A stretch of DNA of 11,068 nucleotides, taken from the NCBI GenBank assembly GCA_937907555.1, contig CALEST010000215.1:1-11068 (forward strand). Direction: 5' to 3'. The stretch's first letter is position 1, and every line of letters starts with the position of its first letter. Under the pieces are notes generated by a model. It ran no database searches, was not told where the DNA came from, and was given only the letters and a program-made list of their open reading frames with translations. This document shows, piece by piece, positions 1 through 6,696 of the stretch. The DNA is from an uncultured Sediminibacterium sp. Its GTDB lineage: Bacteria > Bacteroidota > Bacteroidia > Chitinophagales > Chitinophagaceae. The position numbers and the translations under genes were made by a program.

Positions 1-1
1 T

Positions 2-178
2 AAAGAATCGCTCGAAGTTCATCCCATAGAAGGATACGGTGCCATTGAAGTGGGTAGTCATCAGTTCAGTCATATTGAAAACGGGAAGCTAGAAGTTGGT
101 ACTTTCAAGTTCTTGATGATTTGGAAAAATGATAAGGGGAATTGGAAAATCTCTCGTGTAATCAGCTATGATCATTAA
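2..178 (+). CDS. NTF2-like / DUF4440-type protein, 3' part
   Basis: Only the last 58 codons are present; the gene begins before the window. The reading frame from base 2 is open to TAA at 176-178. The peptide has alternating hydrophobic and polar residues of a beta sheet (FKFLMIWKN, then NWKISRVISYDH). The ending W-K-I-x-R-V-x-S-Y-D-H is the typical last strand of the SnoaL/DUF4440 branch of the NTF2 cone fold, where His and Asp often line the pocket. These proteins are small and usually cytoplasmic or exported, and their ligand cannot be predicted from this fragment. The stop lies just before, or overlaps, the start of a second NTF2-like gene. The two are probably co-transcribed. The assignment rests on the C-terminal signature only. 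Confidence 0.7.
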   Translation, partial: KESLEVHPIEGYGAIEVGSHQFSHIENGKLEVGTFKFLMIWKNDKGNWKISRVISYDH

Positions 179-188
179 TTCAATAATC

Positions 189-533
189 ATGAGACCAAAA
201 GAAGTTTTACATAAATGGGTTGAATTATTCAATCACTATGATTTTGAGGGGCTTGCTGAGTTATATGCAGAAAACTGTATCAATCATCAGACACCCAATG
301 GTATAGTACGTGGTAAAGAAAATATTAAACAAATGTTTAAACAAGAGTTTGAGCAATTTGAAATGATTTGTATCGTGGAAAATATTTTTGAAGATGGCAA
401 TGTAGGCATGCTGGAATGGAAGGACCCCAAAGGCTTAAGGGGTTGTGGGTTTTTTTGGATTGAAAATGATAAAATCATTTACCAAAGAGGGTATTGGGAT
501 AAACTCTCTTTTATTGAACAACAAGCAAAATAA
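189..533 (+). CDS. Nuclear transport factor 2 family (SnoaL-like) protein
   Basis: About 114 residues, the usual length for a single-domain NTF2/SnoaL-like protein. The N-terminal helix pattern (KEVLHKWVELFNHYDFEGLAELY) followed by NCINHQTP and VRGKENIKQMF is the SnoaL-like layout. The C-terminal half (LRGCGFFWIENDKI, then QRGYWDKLSF) is characteristic of a subfamily usually annotated simply as nuclear transport factor 2 family protein. The biochemical role is unknown; relatives include isomerases, cyclases and binding proteins. The frame is open from an ATG at 168 that overlaps the upstream gene by 11 bp. I prefer the ATG at 189 because family members start just before the K-E-V helix and the seven extra residues look non-conserved. 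Neither start has a clear ribosome binding site. It converges on the HxlR gene 36 bp away. Confidence 0.85.
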   Translation: MRPKEVLHKWVELFNHYDFEGLAELYAENCINHQTPNGIVRGKENIKQMFKQEFEQFEMICIVENIFEDGNVGMLEWKDPKGLRGCGFFWIENDKIIYQRGYWDKLSFIEQQAK

Positions 534-569
534 GCATTGATTTTTGCGAAAAATGTTGAAAAATCGAGT

Positions 570-911
570 CTATTTTACCAGATTTTCCAGTTTTTTTGCC
601 AGATTCGTATTACCCCAATTCGCTAGTTCATGTAGTAAGGGGATTAAACTTAATCCCGTTTTGGTTAATTGATACTCAACCCTCGGTGGAAGTTCACTAT
701 ATTCCTTTCTTGAAATTAAACCTAACTCCTCCAGCTCCTTTAATTCATTTGACAATACCTTATTTGAGATTGCCGGAATCAGTTGATTCAACTTTCCGAA
801 TCGCAACGCCTTTTCTCCAATACAATTTAATATGATGGGCTTCCATTTTCCCCCTATAATAGACATGGTTCTCGTTACCGGGCACTGATATGGATTCTGA
901 ATATAGCGCAT
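570..911 (-). CDS. HxlR-family winged-helix transcriptional regulator
   Basis: This 113-residue protein has the full HxlR/MarR-like winged-helix pattern. It starts with the N-terminal CPVTRTMSIIGGKWKPIIL block, continues with the recognition region around ISNKVLSNELKELEELGLI, and has a wing (PPRVEYQLTKTG) before the C-terminal dimerisation helix. Length is normal for the family. HxlR proteins bind DNA as dimers and many respond to electrophiles or oxidants. Cys10, in the QCPV motif, is at the position of the redox-sensing N-terminal cysteine of YodB-type members (family knowledge, not shown here). It is transcribed away from the LamG/PQQ-dehydrogenase unit. The 88-bp intergenic region holds a 13-bp inverted repeat and short GTTAC repeats, so autoregulation plus control of the divergent genes is the natural inference. 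Confidence 0.93.
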   Translation of the reverse strand: MRYIQNPYQCPVTRTMSIIGGKWKPIILNCIGEKALRFGKLNQLIPAISNKVLSNELKELEELGLISRKEYSELPPRVEYQLTKTGLSLIPLLHELANWGNTNLAKKLENLVK

Positions 912-920
912 AAAATAGTG

Positions 921-941
921 GTTACTTTTAGGTTACTAGTA
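921..941. repeat. GTTACT direct repeats and TACTAGTA palindrome (possible HxlR half-sites)
   Basis: GTTACT occurs at 921-926 and 932-937, exactly 11 bp apart, which is about one helical turn; a further GTTAC starts at 954. The second copy runs into a perfect 8-bp palindrome, TACTAGTA, at 934-941. HxlR/YodB-type operators described in Firmicutes contain TACT and AGTA half-sites, so these could be regulator contacts in the hxlR leader. The pattern is directly visible; the function is inference. Confidence 0.4.
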
Positions 942-957
942 TTCACGATATTAGTTA

Positions 958-965
958 CAAATCTA
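958..965 (-). promoter_or_regulatory. Putative Bacteroidota -7 box for the hxlR gene
   Basis: Read on the - strand this is TAGATTTG, a full match to the Bacteroidota -7 consensus TAnnTTTG. Transcription would begin near 950, giving a leader of about 40 nt before the ATG at 909-911. No convincing TTTG/TTG -33 element is present at the right distance, so the promoter would be weak or dependent on another factor. Confidence 0.4.
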
Positions 966-977
966 CACTATTGCATG

Positions 978-985
978 TAGGTTTG
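978..985 (+). promoter_or_regulatory. Putative Bacteroidota -7 box for the LamG / PQQ-dehydrogenase unit
   Basis: TAGGTTTG matches the TAnnTTTG consensus completely and sits 14 bp before the ATG at 1000, so the transcript leader would be very short. It lies inside the right arm of the inverted repeat. No clear -33 TTTG is seen upstream. Confidence 0.4.
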
Positions 986-999
986 TAAAAATTAATAGC

Positions 1000-1797
1000 A
1001 TGAAAACAATCAATACTAACCGGCATATAAAATATTTGATAGGACTTGCTTATCTATTTGGCTGTCAATTAAGCTATAGCCAACAAAAAAATGCAACTTT
1101 AAATCAATTTAAAAAAGTTCAGCTTCAGAATCAGGAATTTGAACTCCATAATGTGTTGGGAGAAGTAACCAAATTTCAGGGGACTAAAGTACTAAAAATA
1201 GAAAGAGACCTTACAGCTATTCCTTTCGATTCCAACAATATTGAAAAAACAGTTGATGAGCCACACTATGCCAGACTAATTGGTTTAAATGATTTTGAGA
1301 ATGGCATTATTGAAGTTAAAATGTATAGTCAATTAAAATCGCCTGCTCCATACAGTGGAATAGCTGGATTTATTGGACTAATGTTCCGAATAGCTGAAAA
1401 TGATAGTGCGCTAGAATCAATTTATCTAAGACCCAAAGTAGGCAGAATTAATAATCAACTTTACAGAAATCATACTGTCCAGTATTTTTCTTATCCAAAT
1501 TACAAATTTGATACACTCAGAAAAATTGCCCCTTTCCATTACGAAGGTTCTGCTCCTGTTTCTTTAAATGAATGGATTACCATGCGTATTGAAGTGAACG
1601 GAGAAAGTGCAGAGTTATTTATCAATAACATGAAGTACTCTTCTTTTGTAGTAAATAAGATGTTAGGGAAAATAAAGAAAGGACATATTGGTCTTTACGT
1701 AGACATTGGAACCATTGGATACTTTAAAGATTTGAAAGTAACTAAAAAGGACTTACAACTGAAATCAAAAACAAAAGAAAAGGTAAGTAGTATATAA
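1000..1797 (+). CDS. Exported LamG/concanavalin A-like domain protein
   Basis: This 265-residue protein has an N-terminal signal: basic residues, a hydrophobic stretch at about 11-22, then SYS|QQ, a common Bacteroidota cleavage site, near residue 27. C22 follows L-F-G, a poor lipobox, so secretion by signal peptidase I is favoured. The rest is beta-rich. A region around 95-115 (NDFENGIIEVKMYSQ) and the segment 188-245 (EWITMRIEVNGESAELFINN, then GHIGLYVDIGTIGYFKDLKV) match the jelly-roll of LamG or DUF1080/3-keto-disaccharide-hydrolase-like proteins. These usually bind carbohydrate, and I see no catalytic motif that I can name. It is the first gene after the divergent control region, with the PQQ dehydrogenase 44 bp downstream, so co-transcription and a shared substrate or surface location are plausible. 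The exact function is unknown. Confidence 0.75.
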   Translation: MKTINTNRHIKYLIGLAYLFGCQLSYSQQKNATLNQFKKVQLQNQEFELHNVLGEVTKFQGTKVLKIERDLTAIPFDSNNIEKTVDEPHYARLIGLNDFENGIIEVKMYSQLKSPAPYSGIAGFIGLMFRIAENDSALESIYLRPKVGRINNQLYRNHTVQYFSYPNYKFDTLRKIAPFHYEGSAPVSLNEWITMRIEVNGESAELFINNMKYSSFVVNKMLGKIKKGHIGLYVDIGTIGYFKDLKVTKKDLQLKSKTKEKVSSI

Positions 1798-1841
1798 CCC
1801 ATTTGGAGATCATTAATTAAATTTAAATGAAATAAATCCCA

Positions 1842-3995
1842 ATGAAGTATACTTCATATCTGAGTTTAGTTGTGAGTTTTTTATTGGCAATGTCTTGCAA
1901 GGATAAAAACAAACATTATTCTTCCTGGGAAGTATACGGTGGCGGCAAAGACAATATTCATTATTCATCCCTAACTGAGATTGATACAAATAATATCCAT
2001 CAATTAAAAAAAGCCTGGGAATATTCAACCGGAGATGCTGAGAAGTTTACCCAAATTCAGGTTAACCCGATCATCATTAAAAATACACTTTACGGAGTTT
2101 CACCCAAATTGAAACTATTTGCAGTAGAAGCGAATACTGGAAAATCGCTCTGGACTTTTGATCCCTATAAAGTCATCGATAATGAAGTAAAGGGTGTTGG
2201 CTATTTTTCTATGAATGTTTGCAGAGGTGTTACCTATTACGAAGACAAGGATTCAAAACGATTGTTTTATGCTGCTGGCGCCAATCTTTTTTGTGTGGAT
2301 GCTACTAAGGGTGAATTAATTGAATCATTTGGAAACAAAGGAAGGATTGACTTACACAACGACCTGGGCAGAAATGTGGCAGACCTTTATATAGCCATGA
2401 CCAGTCCGGGGATTATTTACAAAGACTTAATTATAATTGGGTCAAGGGTAAATGAAGAAGCTGCTGCTGCACCTGGTTATATAAGAGCCTATGATGTTCA
2501 TACAGGAAAGCTAAGGTGGAAGTTTCACACCATACCTCAACCGGGAGAAGACGGCTTTGAAAGCTGGGAGGATATAAATGCCTGGAAAAATATTGGGGGA
2601 GCCAATGTATGGGCTGGATTTAGTCTGGATGAGAAAACCGGTACACTGTATGCTCCAATAGGTTCTGCATCCTATGATTTTTATGGAGGTAAAAGACTGG
2701 GTGATAATTTATTCGCCAATAGCATCTTAGCACTGGATGCACTCACTGGTAAAAGAAAATGGCATTTTCAAACAGTACACCATGATGTTTGGGATCGGGA
2801 TTTGCCTACAGCGCCCGCATTGGTTAAGGTTGAAAAAGACGGCAAGTCTGTAGAGGCATTGGCACAGCCCACTAAAACCGGATTCGTTTTTTTACTGGAC
2901 AGAAATACAGGTAAACCATTGTATCCTATTGAAGAAAGGCCCGTTCCGGACCAAACTGAATTAACCGGAGAAAAATTAGCAATAACACAACCCTATCCAA
3001 CATTCATTGAGCCATTTGTAAGACAATCCTTTTCAGAAAAAGAGATTAATCCATTTATACCACTAGATGAACAAAAGGAAATTAAAGAGCGGTTAGCCAA
3101 ACTGAATCATCATCATATGTATACTGCACCTTCTAAAGCAGGAACTGTTATCTTCCCTGGCTTTGACGGCGGAGCAGAATGGGGTGGGGCCGCTTTTGAT
3201 CCCTCATCAGGAATTTTGTATGTGAATGCCAATGAAATGCCCTGGATATTAACCATGGTAAACAAAGAGAAGAAAGACAATAAAAGAGAAACCCGGGCAG
3301 ACGCCGGACAAAGATTGTATAAAACCAACTGCATGAGTTGTCACGGCAATGAATTACAGGGTAGCGGCAATAATCCCTCTTTAAAAGATGTATCCGGAAA
3401 ATACAACGAACATAGTTTAATTGAACTTTTAAAGAACGGGCGAAGAATGATGCCTGCATTTGGTCAGCTAAACAAAGAAGAATTGGAGTCACTGGCCAGC
3501 TTTATCCTGAAGCTGAAAACTGGCAATAAATTATTTACAAAATCAAGCATACAGGAAAACAGCTATTGGAATATCCCTTACTCCAGTACAGGGTATCATA
3601 AATTTTTAACCAAAGAGGGTTATCCCGCAATAACGCCGCCCTGGGGAAGTATCAATGCAATTAATCTGTCTACCGGAAAACTGATCTGGAAAAATCCTTT
3701 AGGAGAAACACCCGAATTAAAAGCGAATGGAATTCACACTGGTACGGAAAATTATGGAGGACCAGTTGTTACAGCTGGCGGTCTTTTATTCATTGCAGCC
3801 AGCAAAGACGGAATGTTCAGGGCATACAACAAAAGAACAGGTGCTTTATTGTGGGAGTATCAATTGCCTTATCCGGGATTTGCCACACCTGCTACTTATT
3901 CTATCAATGGTAAACAATATATTGTTATTGCCTGTGGAGGAGGAAAATTGGGAACGCCCTCAGGTGATAAATACCTGGCTTTCGCAATTCCGTAA
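1842..3995 (+). CDS. PQQ-dependent dehydrogenase lipoprotein with inserted cytochrome c domain (mGDH type)
   Basis: This 717-residue quinoprotein should oxidise a sugar or alcohol in the periplasm. The N-terminus is a lipoprotein signal ending LAMSC, with C19 as the lipidated cysteine. Propeller repeats of the form ALDALTGKRKWHF or NLSTGKLIWKNPLG recur through the chain. HHDVWDRD (313-320) and TKTG (344-347) correspond to the catalytic Asp and Lys region of E. coli membrane glucose dehydrogenase. There is no adjacent Cys-Cys pair as in PQQ methanol/ethanol dehydrogenases, which supports the glucose-dehydrogenase branch. Between two propeller blades, at about 483-560, sits a class I cytochrome c domain with CMSCH (497-501) for haem and M536 or M537 in RRMMP as likely sixth ligand. 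The five N-terminal membrane helices of E. coli Gcd are absent. Electrons therefore probably leave via the haem, not directly to quinone. No PQQ biosynthesis gene is in the window. The true substrate is not predictable. Confidence 0.93.
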   Translation: MKYTSYLSLVVSFLLAMSCKDKNKHYSSWEVYGGGKDNIHYSSLTEIDTNNIHQLKKAWEYSTGDAEKFTQIQVNPIIIKNTLYGVSPKLKLFAVEANTGKSLWTFDPYKVIDNEVKGVGYFSMNVCRGVTYYEDKDSKRLFYAAGANLFCVDATKGELIESFGNKGRIDLHNDLGRNVADLYIAMTSPGIIYKDLIIIGSRVNEEAAAAPGYIRAYDVHTGKLRWKFHTIPQPGEDGFESWEDINAWKNIGGANVWAGFSLDEKTGTLYAPIGSASYDFYGGKRLGDNLFANSILALDALTGKRKWHFQTVHHDVWDRDLPTAPALVKVEKDGKSVEALAQPTKTGFVFLLDRNTGKPLYPIEERPVPDQTELTGEKLAITQPYPTFIEPFVRQSFSEKEINPFIPLDEQKEIKERLAKLNHHHMYTAPSKAGTVIFPGFDGGAEWGGAAFDPSSGILYVNANEMPWILTMVNKEKKDNKRETRADAGQRLYKTNCMSCHGNELQGSGNNPSLKDVSGKYNEHSLIELLKNGRRMMPAFGQLNKEELESLASFILKLKTGNKLFTKSSIQENSYWNIPYSSTGYHKFLTKEGYPAITPPWGSINAINLSTGKLIWKNPLGETPELKANGIHTGTENYGGPVVTAGGLLFIAASKDGMFRAYNKRTGALLWEYQLPYPGFATPATYSINGKQYIVIACGGGKLGTPSGDKYLAFAIP

Positions 3996-4000
3996 TTTGC

Positions 4001-4507
4001 TTACACAAAAAGTAGTACCAAAGTAAGAATCACACCAGCAATAGTAAATAAGATCCCCTTTTTAAAAATACGTGTGCCGGGTGCAAACATCCAGAAAGTA
4101 GAGATTACAAAGAACATCAGCGACAGACCAAAGAATATATTAAGATAGAACAATGGATGCTTGGTATTGGCCTTGTGAAAATTATTCATTTTACTAATGA
4201 TATAAGGCAATTCTTTTACCGTATAATTGGCTTTTCCTGTAGAGAGCTGATAATTTCCTTGCTTATAAAAAGCCATATCTCCCTCTTTCTTTATGAATTT
4301 CAACTCTTTTATTTTGATTGCCTTGCCCAATGCTTCTTCATCAAGGTTGGGTTCTACAATGGTAGTTTTATATTTTTCCTTCTTCAGGAAATCGGTATTT
4401 CTGAAAATCAGCATAATACCACTAATAGAATAAATGGCCATTATTCCTGCCAGAAAAAATCCCAGATAACGATGGTAAACACGCATTTTAGTTGAAGCCT
4501 TGCTCAT
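4001..4507 (-). CDS. Small PepSY-associated transmembrane protein
   Basis: A 168-residue membrane protein. The start KMRVYHRYLGFFLAGIM (H12 just before helix 1) is the hallmark of PepSY-TM proteins. Helix 1 is at about 14-35, then a soluble loop of about 80 residues, N-N-F-H-K with H111, and helices at about 119-141 and 150-167. Full-length PepSY-TM proteins are 350-500 residues with repeated units, so this is a reduced single-unit form. Family members are linked to iron/haem uptake and membrane electron transfer, and the paired histidines resemble haem-binding positions (inference). The 3' end faces the PQQ dehydrogenase gene with only 5 bp between stops, and no terminator hairpin is visible there. 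An alternative start is M8 (ATG ending at 4486). Confidence 0.8.
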   Translation of the reverse strand: MSKASTKMRVYHRYLGFFLAGIMAIYSISGIMLIFRNTDFLKKEKYKTTIVEPNLDEEALGKAIKIKELKFIKKEGDMAFYKQGNYQLSTGKANYTVKELPYIISKMNNFHKANTKHPLFYLNIFFGLSLMFFVISTFWMFAPGTRIFKKGILFTIAGVILTLVLLFV

Positions 4508-4601
4508 TGATACTTTTATAATTGAGCCGCGAAACTAAGCGCAGATAGTGAAGCAGACTAACGCAAGCAGGAATTCCATTTACGAAATCGGCAAAGAAAA
4601 A

Positions 4602-4633
4602 TTTGGCTGCATTGGGAAAACCAACTTACTTTG
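4602..4633 (+). promoter_or_regulatory. Putative Bacteroidota promoter of the membrane protein / winged-helix cassette
   Basis: TTTG at 4602-4605 is followed after 20 bp by TTACTTTG at 4626-4633, which matches TAnnTTTG at all but the second base. This spacing is normal for Bacteroidota sigma-ABfr promoters. Transcription would begin near 4640, about 20 nt before the ATG at 4663, which argues against the in-frame TTG at 4603 as a start codon. The rest of the 4508-4662 gap shows nothing else that I can identify. Confidence 0.5.
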
Positions 4634-4645
4634 TATTTCAAAGTA
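4627..4645. promoter_or_regulatory. Perfect palindromic operator TACTTTG-N5-CAAAGTA
   Basis: The arms TACTTTG (4627-4633) and CAAAGTA (4639-4645) are perfect 7-bp inverted repeats with a 5-bp spacer. The site overlies the -7 box and the expected transcription start, the classic location for a repressor. The winged-helix protein encoded two genes along (5298-5597) is the likely ligand, giving negative autoregulation. The symmetry is seen directly; the binding partner is inferred. Confidence 0.7.
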
Positions 4646-4662
4646 CTTTTAAATATATCAAA

Positions 4663-5301
4663 ATGAGCAAACAAGAAGAACAGCTGGATGCCATCCAGGA
4701 CATTAAAAGGCTGATGGAACGCTCTTCCAGATTTTCAGCTTTGAGTGGTCTTTCCGGTGCTATTGCAGGCCTGCTTGCCCTGATTAGCAGTTTTATCACT
4801 TATTCTATACTGGATACCCCATTGAGTGAATCTATTTCCTATGCCGACATATGGTCAGCATCAACAGAATCATTAACAGAAAAAGGAATGCTAATTCTGC
4901 TTAATCTGGGAATTTTATTGTTGCTCGCCTTTGGAATTTCAGCCTATTTGTCTGCGGTGAATGCCAAAAAACAAGGGGCAAGTCCATTCGATTTAACTGC
5001 TAGAAGAATGTTATTGAACTTTTCAATTCCATTACTCGCAGGAGCCATTTATAGCGCGATTCTATTAGAACGCGGACAAATTGAATTGATTTTACCTGCT
5101 ACCCTTTTGTTTTATGGTATGGGCATGTTGAATGCAGGTAAATACACGATTGATCTAATGCGCTATTTGGGAATATGTATGATTGCACTCGGATTACTGG
5201 GTTCAATTTTTACTGCACATGGACTATTCATTTGGACAATAGGGTTTGGAATTTTACACATTGTATTTGGACTTATTATCTACTATAAAAACGAAAAGTG
5301 A
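4663..5301 (+). CDS. Polytopic membrane protein of a winged-helix-linked cassette, function unknown
   Basis: This 212-residue integral membrane protein has a short polar N-terminus (MSKQEEQLDAIQDIKRLMERSSRF) and then about six hydrophobic helices covering most of the chain. The pattern SGLSGAIAGLLALI near the first helix, and the YGMGMLNAGKYT and GFGILHIVFGLIIYYK segments near the end, belong to a Bacteroidota family usually found just before a PF13601-type regulator. No function is established that I can name. I chose the ATG at 4663 over the in-frame TTG at 4603. The extra 20 residues look non-conserved and would be encoded by the promoter and operator. Its stop overlaps the next gene's start as GTGA, suggesting translational coupling. 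Confidence 0.85.
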   Translation: MSKQEEQLDAIQDIKRLMERSSRFSALSGLSGAIAGLLALISSFITYSILDTPLSESISYADIWSASTESLTEKGMLILLNLGILLLLAFGISAYLSAVNAKKQGASPFDLTARRMLLNFSIPLLAGAIYSAILLERGQIELILPATLLFYGMGMLNAGKYTIDLMRYLGICMIALGLLGSIFTAHGLFIWTIGFGILHIVFGLIIYYKNEK

Positions 5302-5597
5302 AAAACCGAATAGAAAATCTGAATAAGGCTTTTGAAAGCAGGGTTCGCTTGGGCATTATGTCTGTTTTAATGGTAGCAGATCAGGTTGATTTTGTAACCT
5401 TAAAGGAACAGCTTCAGGTTACGGATGGAAACATTGCCAGTCATATTACCGCCCTGGAAAAATTGGCCTATATAAAAGTTGAAAAGAAATTTATTGGGAA
5501 AAAACCAAATACAACCTACTCAGTTACTACCCTGGGAAAGAAAGCATTTAAAGAGCATATCAATGCACTTGAAAAATTAATAAGACAAACACTTTAA
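5298..5597 (+). CDS. Winged-helix transcriptional regulator (PF13601/ArsR-like)
   Basis: This 99-residue protein is a single winged helix. A helical start (NLNKAFESRVRLGIMSVLM) is followed by helix 2 near VTLKEQLQ and a recognition helix at about 41-56 (VTDGNIASHITALEKL). The wing (KKFIGKKPNTTYSVT) and a C-terminal dimerisation helix complete it. This signature defines the small ArsR/MarR-like 'transcriptional regulator' family that in Bacteroidota travels with membrane proteins. It starts at GTG (5298), overlapping the upstream stop by 4 bp, and ends 1 bp before the next gene. No cysteine or metal-binding cluster is present, so metal sensing as in classical ArsR is unlikely. The perfect palindrome at 4627-4645 is the likely operator. 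Confidence 0.92.
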   Translation: MKNRIENLNKAFESRVRLGIMSVLMVADQVDFVTLKEQLQVTDGNIASHITALEKLAYIKVEKKFIGKKPNTTYSVTTLGKKAFKEHINALEKLIRQTL

Positions 5598-5598
5598 A

Positions 5599-6696
5599 AT
5601 GGAAAACAAGACCATAAAATTATCCAGCAAACAATTTGCAGAATTATTTCTTATTTCCTGCGGGATTATCATCGCAACATTTATAGCCAAAATACCTCAG
5701 TTTTTTGGACTGACAGAAGACGAATATTACGCAAAGAACCTGTCATTCATTATAGTTCCTACTTTAATGGCCTACTTTATCTGGAAAAAAGAAATTGATA
5801 TTAAAAAAGCAGCTATCGCATTAGTGGTTATAATTCTTTCATGGGTGTACATGAACTTATTGCCTTCGGTTGAATCAAATGATTCTCTGATTTTGGCCTG
5901 CATGCATATGCCTATTCTTGCATGGACAATACTGGGTTTTATTTACATAAAAGGAGAAGTAAAAAATTCAAAATCAAAAATTCAATACCTGATTTATAAT
6001 AGCAATCTGGCAGTAATGTCGGCAATGCTGGTAATTTCGGGATTTATTTTTTCCGCATTAACCATTGGTATGTTTAATCTGATTGAAGTTAAGATTGAAA
6101 CATTTTATTTTAACTATGTAGTCATAACAGGTCTATCTGCCGTTCCCTTAATTGCCAGTTACCTGGTAGAAAACAATGCAGGACTGGTAAACAAAATAAC
6201 CCCGCTGATTGCCAAAATATTCACACCACTTGTACTAATCATGCTTACCATCTTTACGATTACCTTATTTGCAACAGGTAAAAGTATTTACAGCAACAGA
6301 GATTTCTTACTCATTTTCAATCTGGTATTGATAGGGGTGATGGCTTTGATTCTATTCTCGGTTATTGAAGCCAACAAACTAAAAGATAGTAGAGTAAATA
6401 CGATTCTGTTACTGCTGCTGTCAACAGTTACCATTATTGTGAATGGAATAGCCTTGTCTGCTATTCTCTTCAGACTATCAGAATTTGGCGTCAGTGCAAA
6501 CAGATTAGCTGTATTGGGTGCCAACCTGATTATATTTACCAATCTTATTTTAGTGTTTTTTAAACTGATTAAAACAACTAAAAAGAAAGAAGCCATTGAA
6601 GAAGTTGCCAATACGATTGTTGCTTACTTGCCTGTCTATGGTGGCTGGGCGTTTATTGTTGCTTTTTTATTCCCCCTTTTATTTCAATACAAATAA
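5599..6696 (+). CDS. DUF4153-like polytopic membrane protein
   Basis: A 365-residue protein with about ten or eleven hydrophobic helices, spread from about residue 15 to 362. The segment FRLSEFGVSANRLAVLGANL (291-310) resembles the conserved E-[FY]-G-x-[ST]-x-N-R motif of DUF4153/DUF4173 proteins, whose function is not known. The gene starts 1 bp after the winged-helix gene's stop, so the three genes form a single transcription unit under the palindromic operator. An association with stress or envelope state is possible, but nothing in the sequence proves it. Its last 18 bp overlap the 3' end of the opposite-strand methyltransferase gene. Confidence 0.75.
   Translation: MENKTIKLSSKQFAELFLISCGIIIATFIAKIPQFFGLTEDEYYAKNLSFIIVPTLMAYFIWKKEIDIKKAAIALVVIILSWVYMNLLPSVESNDSLILACMHMPILAWTILGFIYIKGEVKNSKSKIQYLIYNSNLAVMSAMLVISGFIFSALTIGMFNLIEVKIETFYFNYVVITGLSAVPLIASYLVENNAGLVNKITPLIAKIFTPLVLIMLTIFTITLFATGKSIYSNRDFLLIFNLVLIGVMALILFSVIEANKLKDSRVNTILLLLLSTVTIIVNGIALSAILFRLSEFGVSANRLAVLGANLIIFTNLILVFFKLIKTTKKKEAIEEVANTIVAYLPVYGGWAFIVAFLFPLLFQYK

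Larger units (their letters stand above)
955..988. promoter_or_regulatory. 13-bp inverted repeat in the hxlR / LamG divergent control region
   Basis: The left arm TTACAAATCTACA (955-967) and right arm TGTAGGTTTGTAA (976-988) pair at 12 of 13 positions around an 8-bp spacer, centred at 971.5. This is far more symmetry than expected by chance in an 88-bp gap. The arms contain the presumed -7 boxes of both divergent promoters, so a dimeric protein bound here would block both. The adjacent HxlR regulator is the obvious candidate. A partial role of the symmetry as two back-to-back promoter boxes is also possible. Confidence 0.6.

Noticed and set aside
539..565. Possible bidirectional terminator: ATTTTT-GCG-AAAAAT hairpin between the convergent NTF2-like and hxlR genes
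   Set aside because: The stem is only six A-T pairs and an alternative GATTTTT/AAAAATC pairing competes; too weak to call a terminator, although the position is right.
1802..1825. TTTG followed by TAAATTTA as a separate promoter for the PQQ dehydrogenase
   Set aside because: The spacing is only 12 bp, against about 19-21 bp in Bacteroidota promoters; co-transcription with the LamG gene is simpler.
3148..3492. Long antisense open frames (3113-3334 and 3148-3492) within the PQQ dehydrogenase gene
   Set aside because: They lie opposite a well-supported coding frame, show no domain pattern, and are explained as shadow frames.
1842..3995. Interpretation as a PQQ methanol/ethanol dehydrogenase
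   Set aside because: No adjacent Cys-Cys disulfide ring is present, and the HHDVWD and CRGVTYY segments fit the membrane glucose dehydrogenase branch.
4603..4662. In-frame TTG start giving a 232-residue membrane protein
   Set aside because: This stretch carries the -33/-7 boxes and the palindromic operator, and the protein family begins at MSKQEEQ; the ATG at 4663 is the better start.
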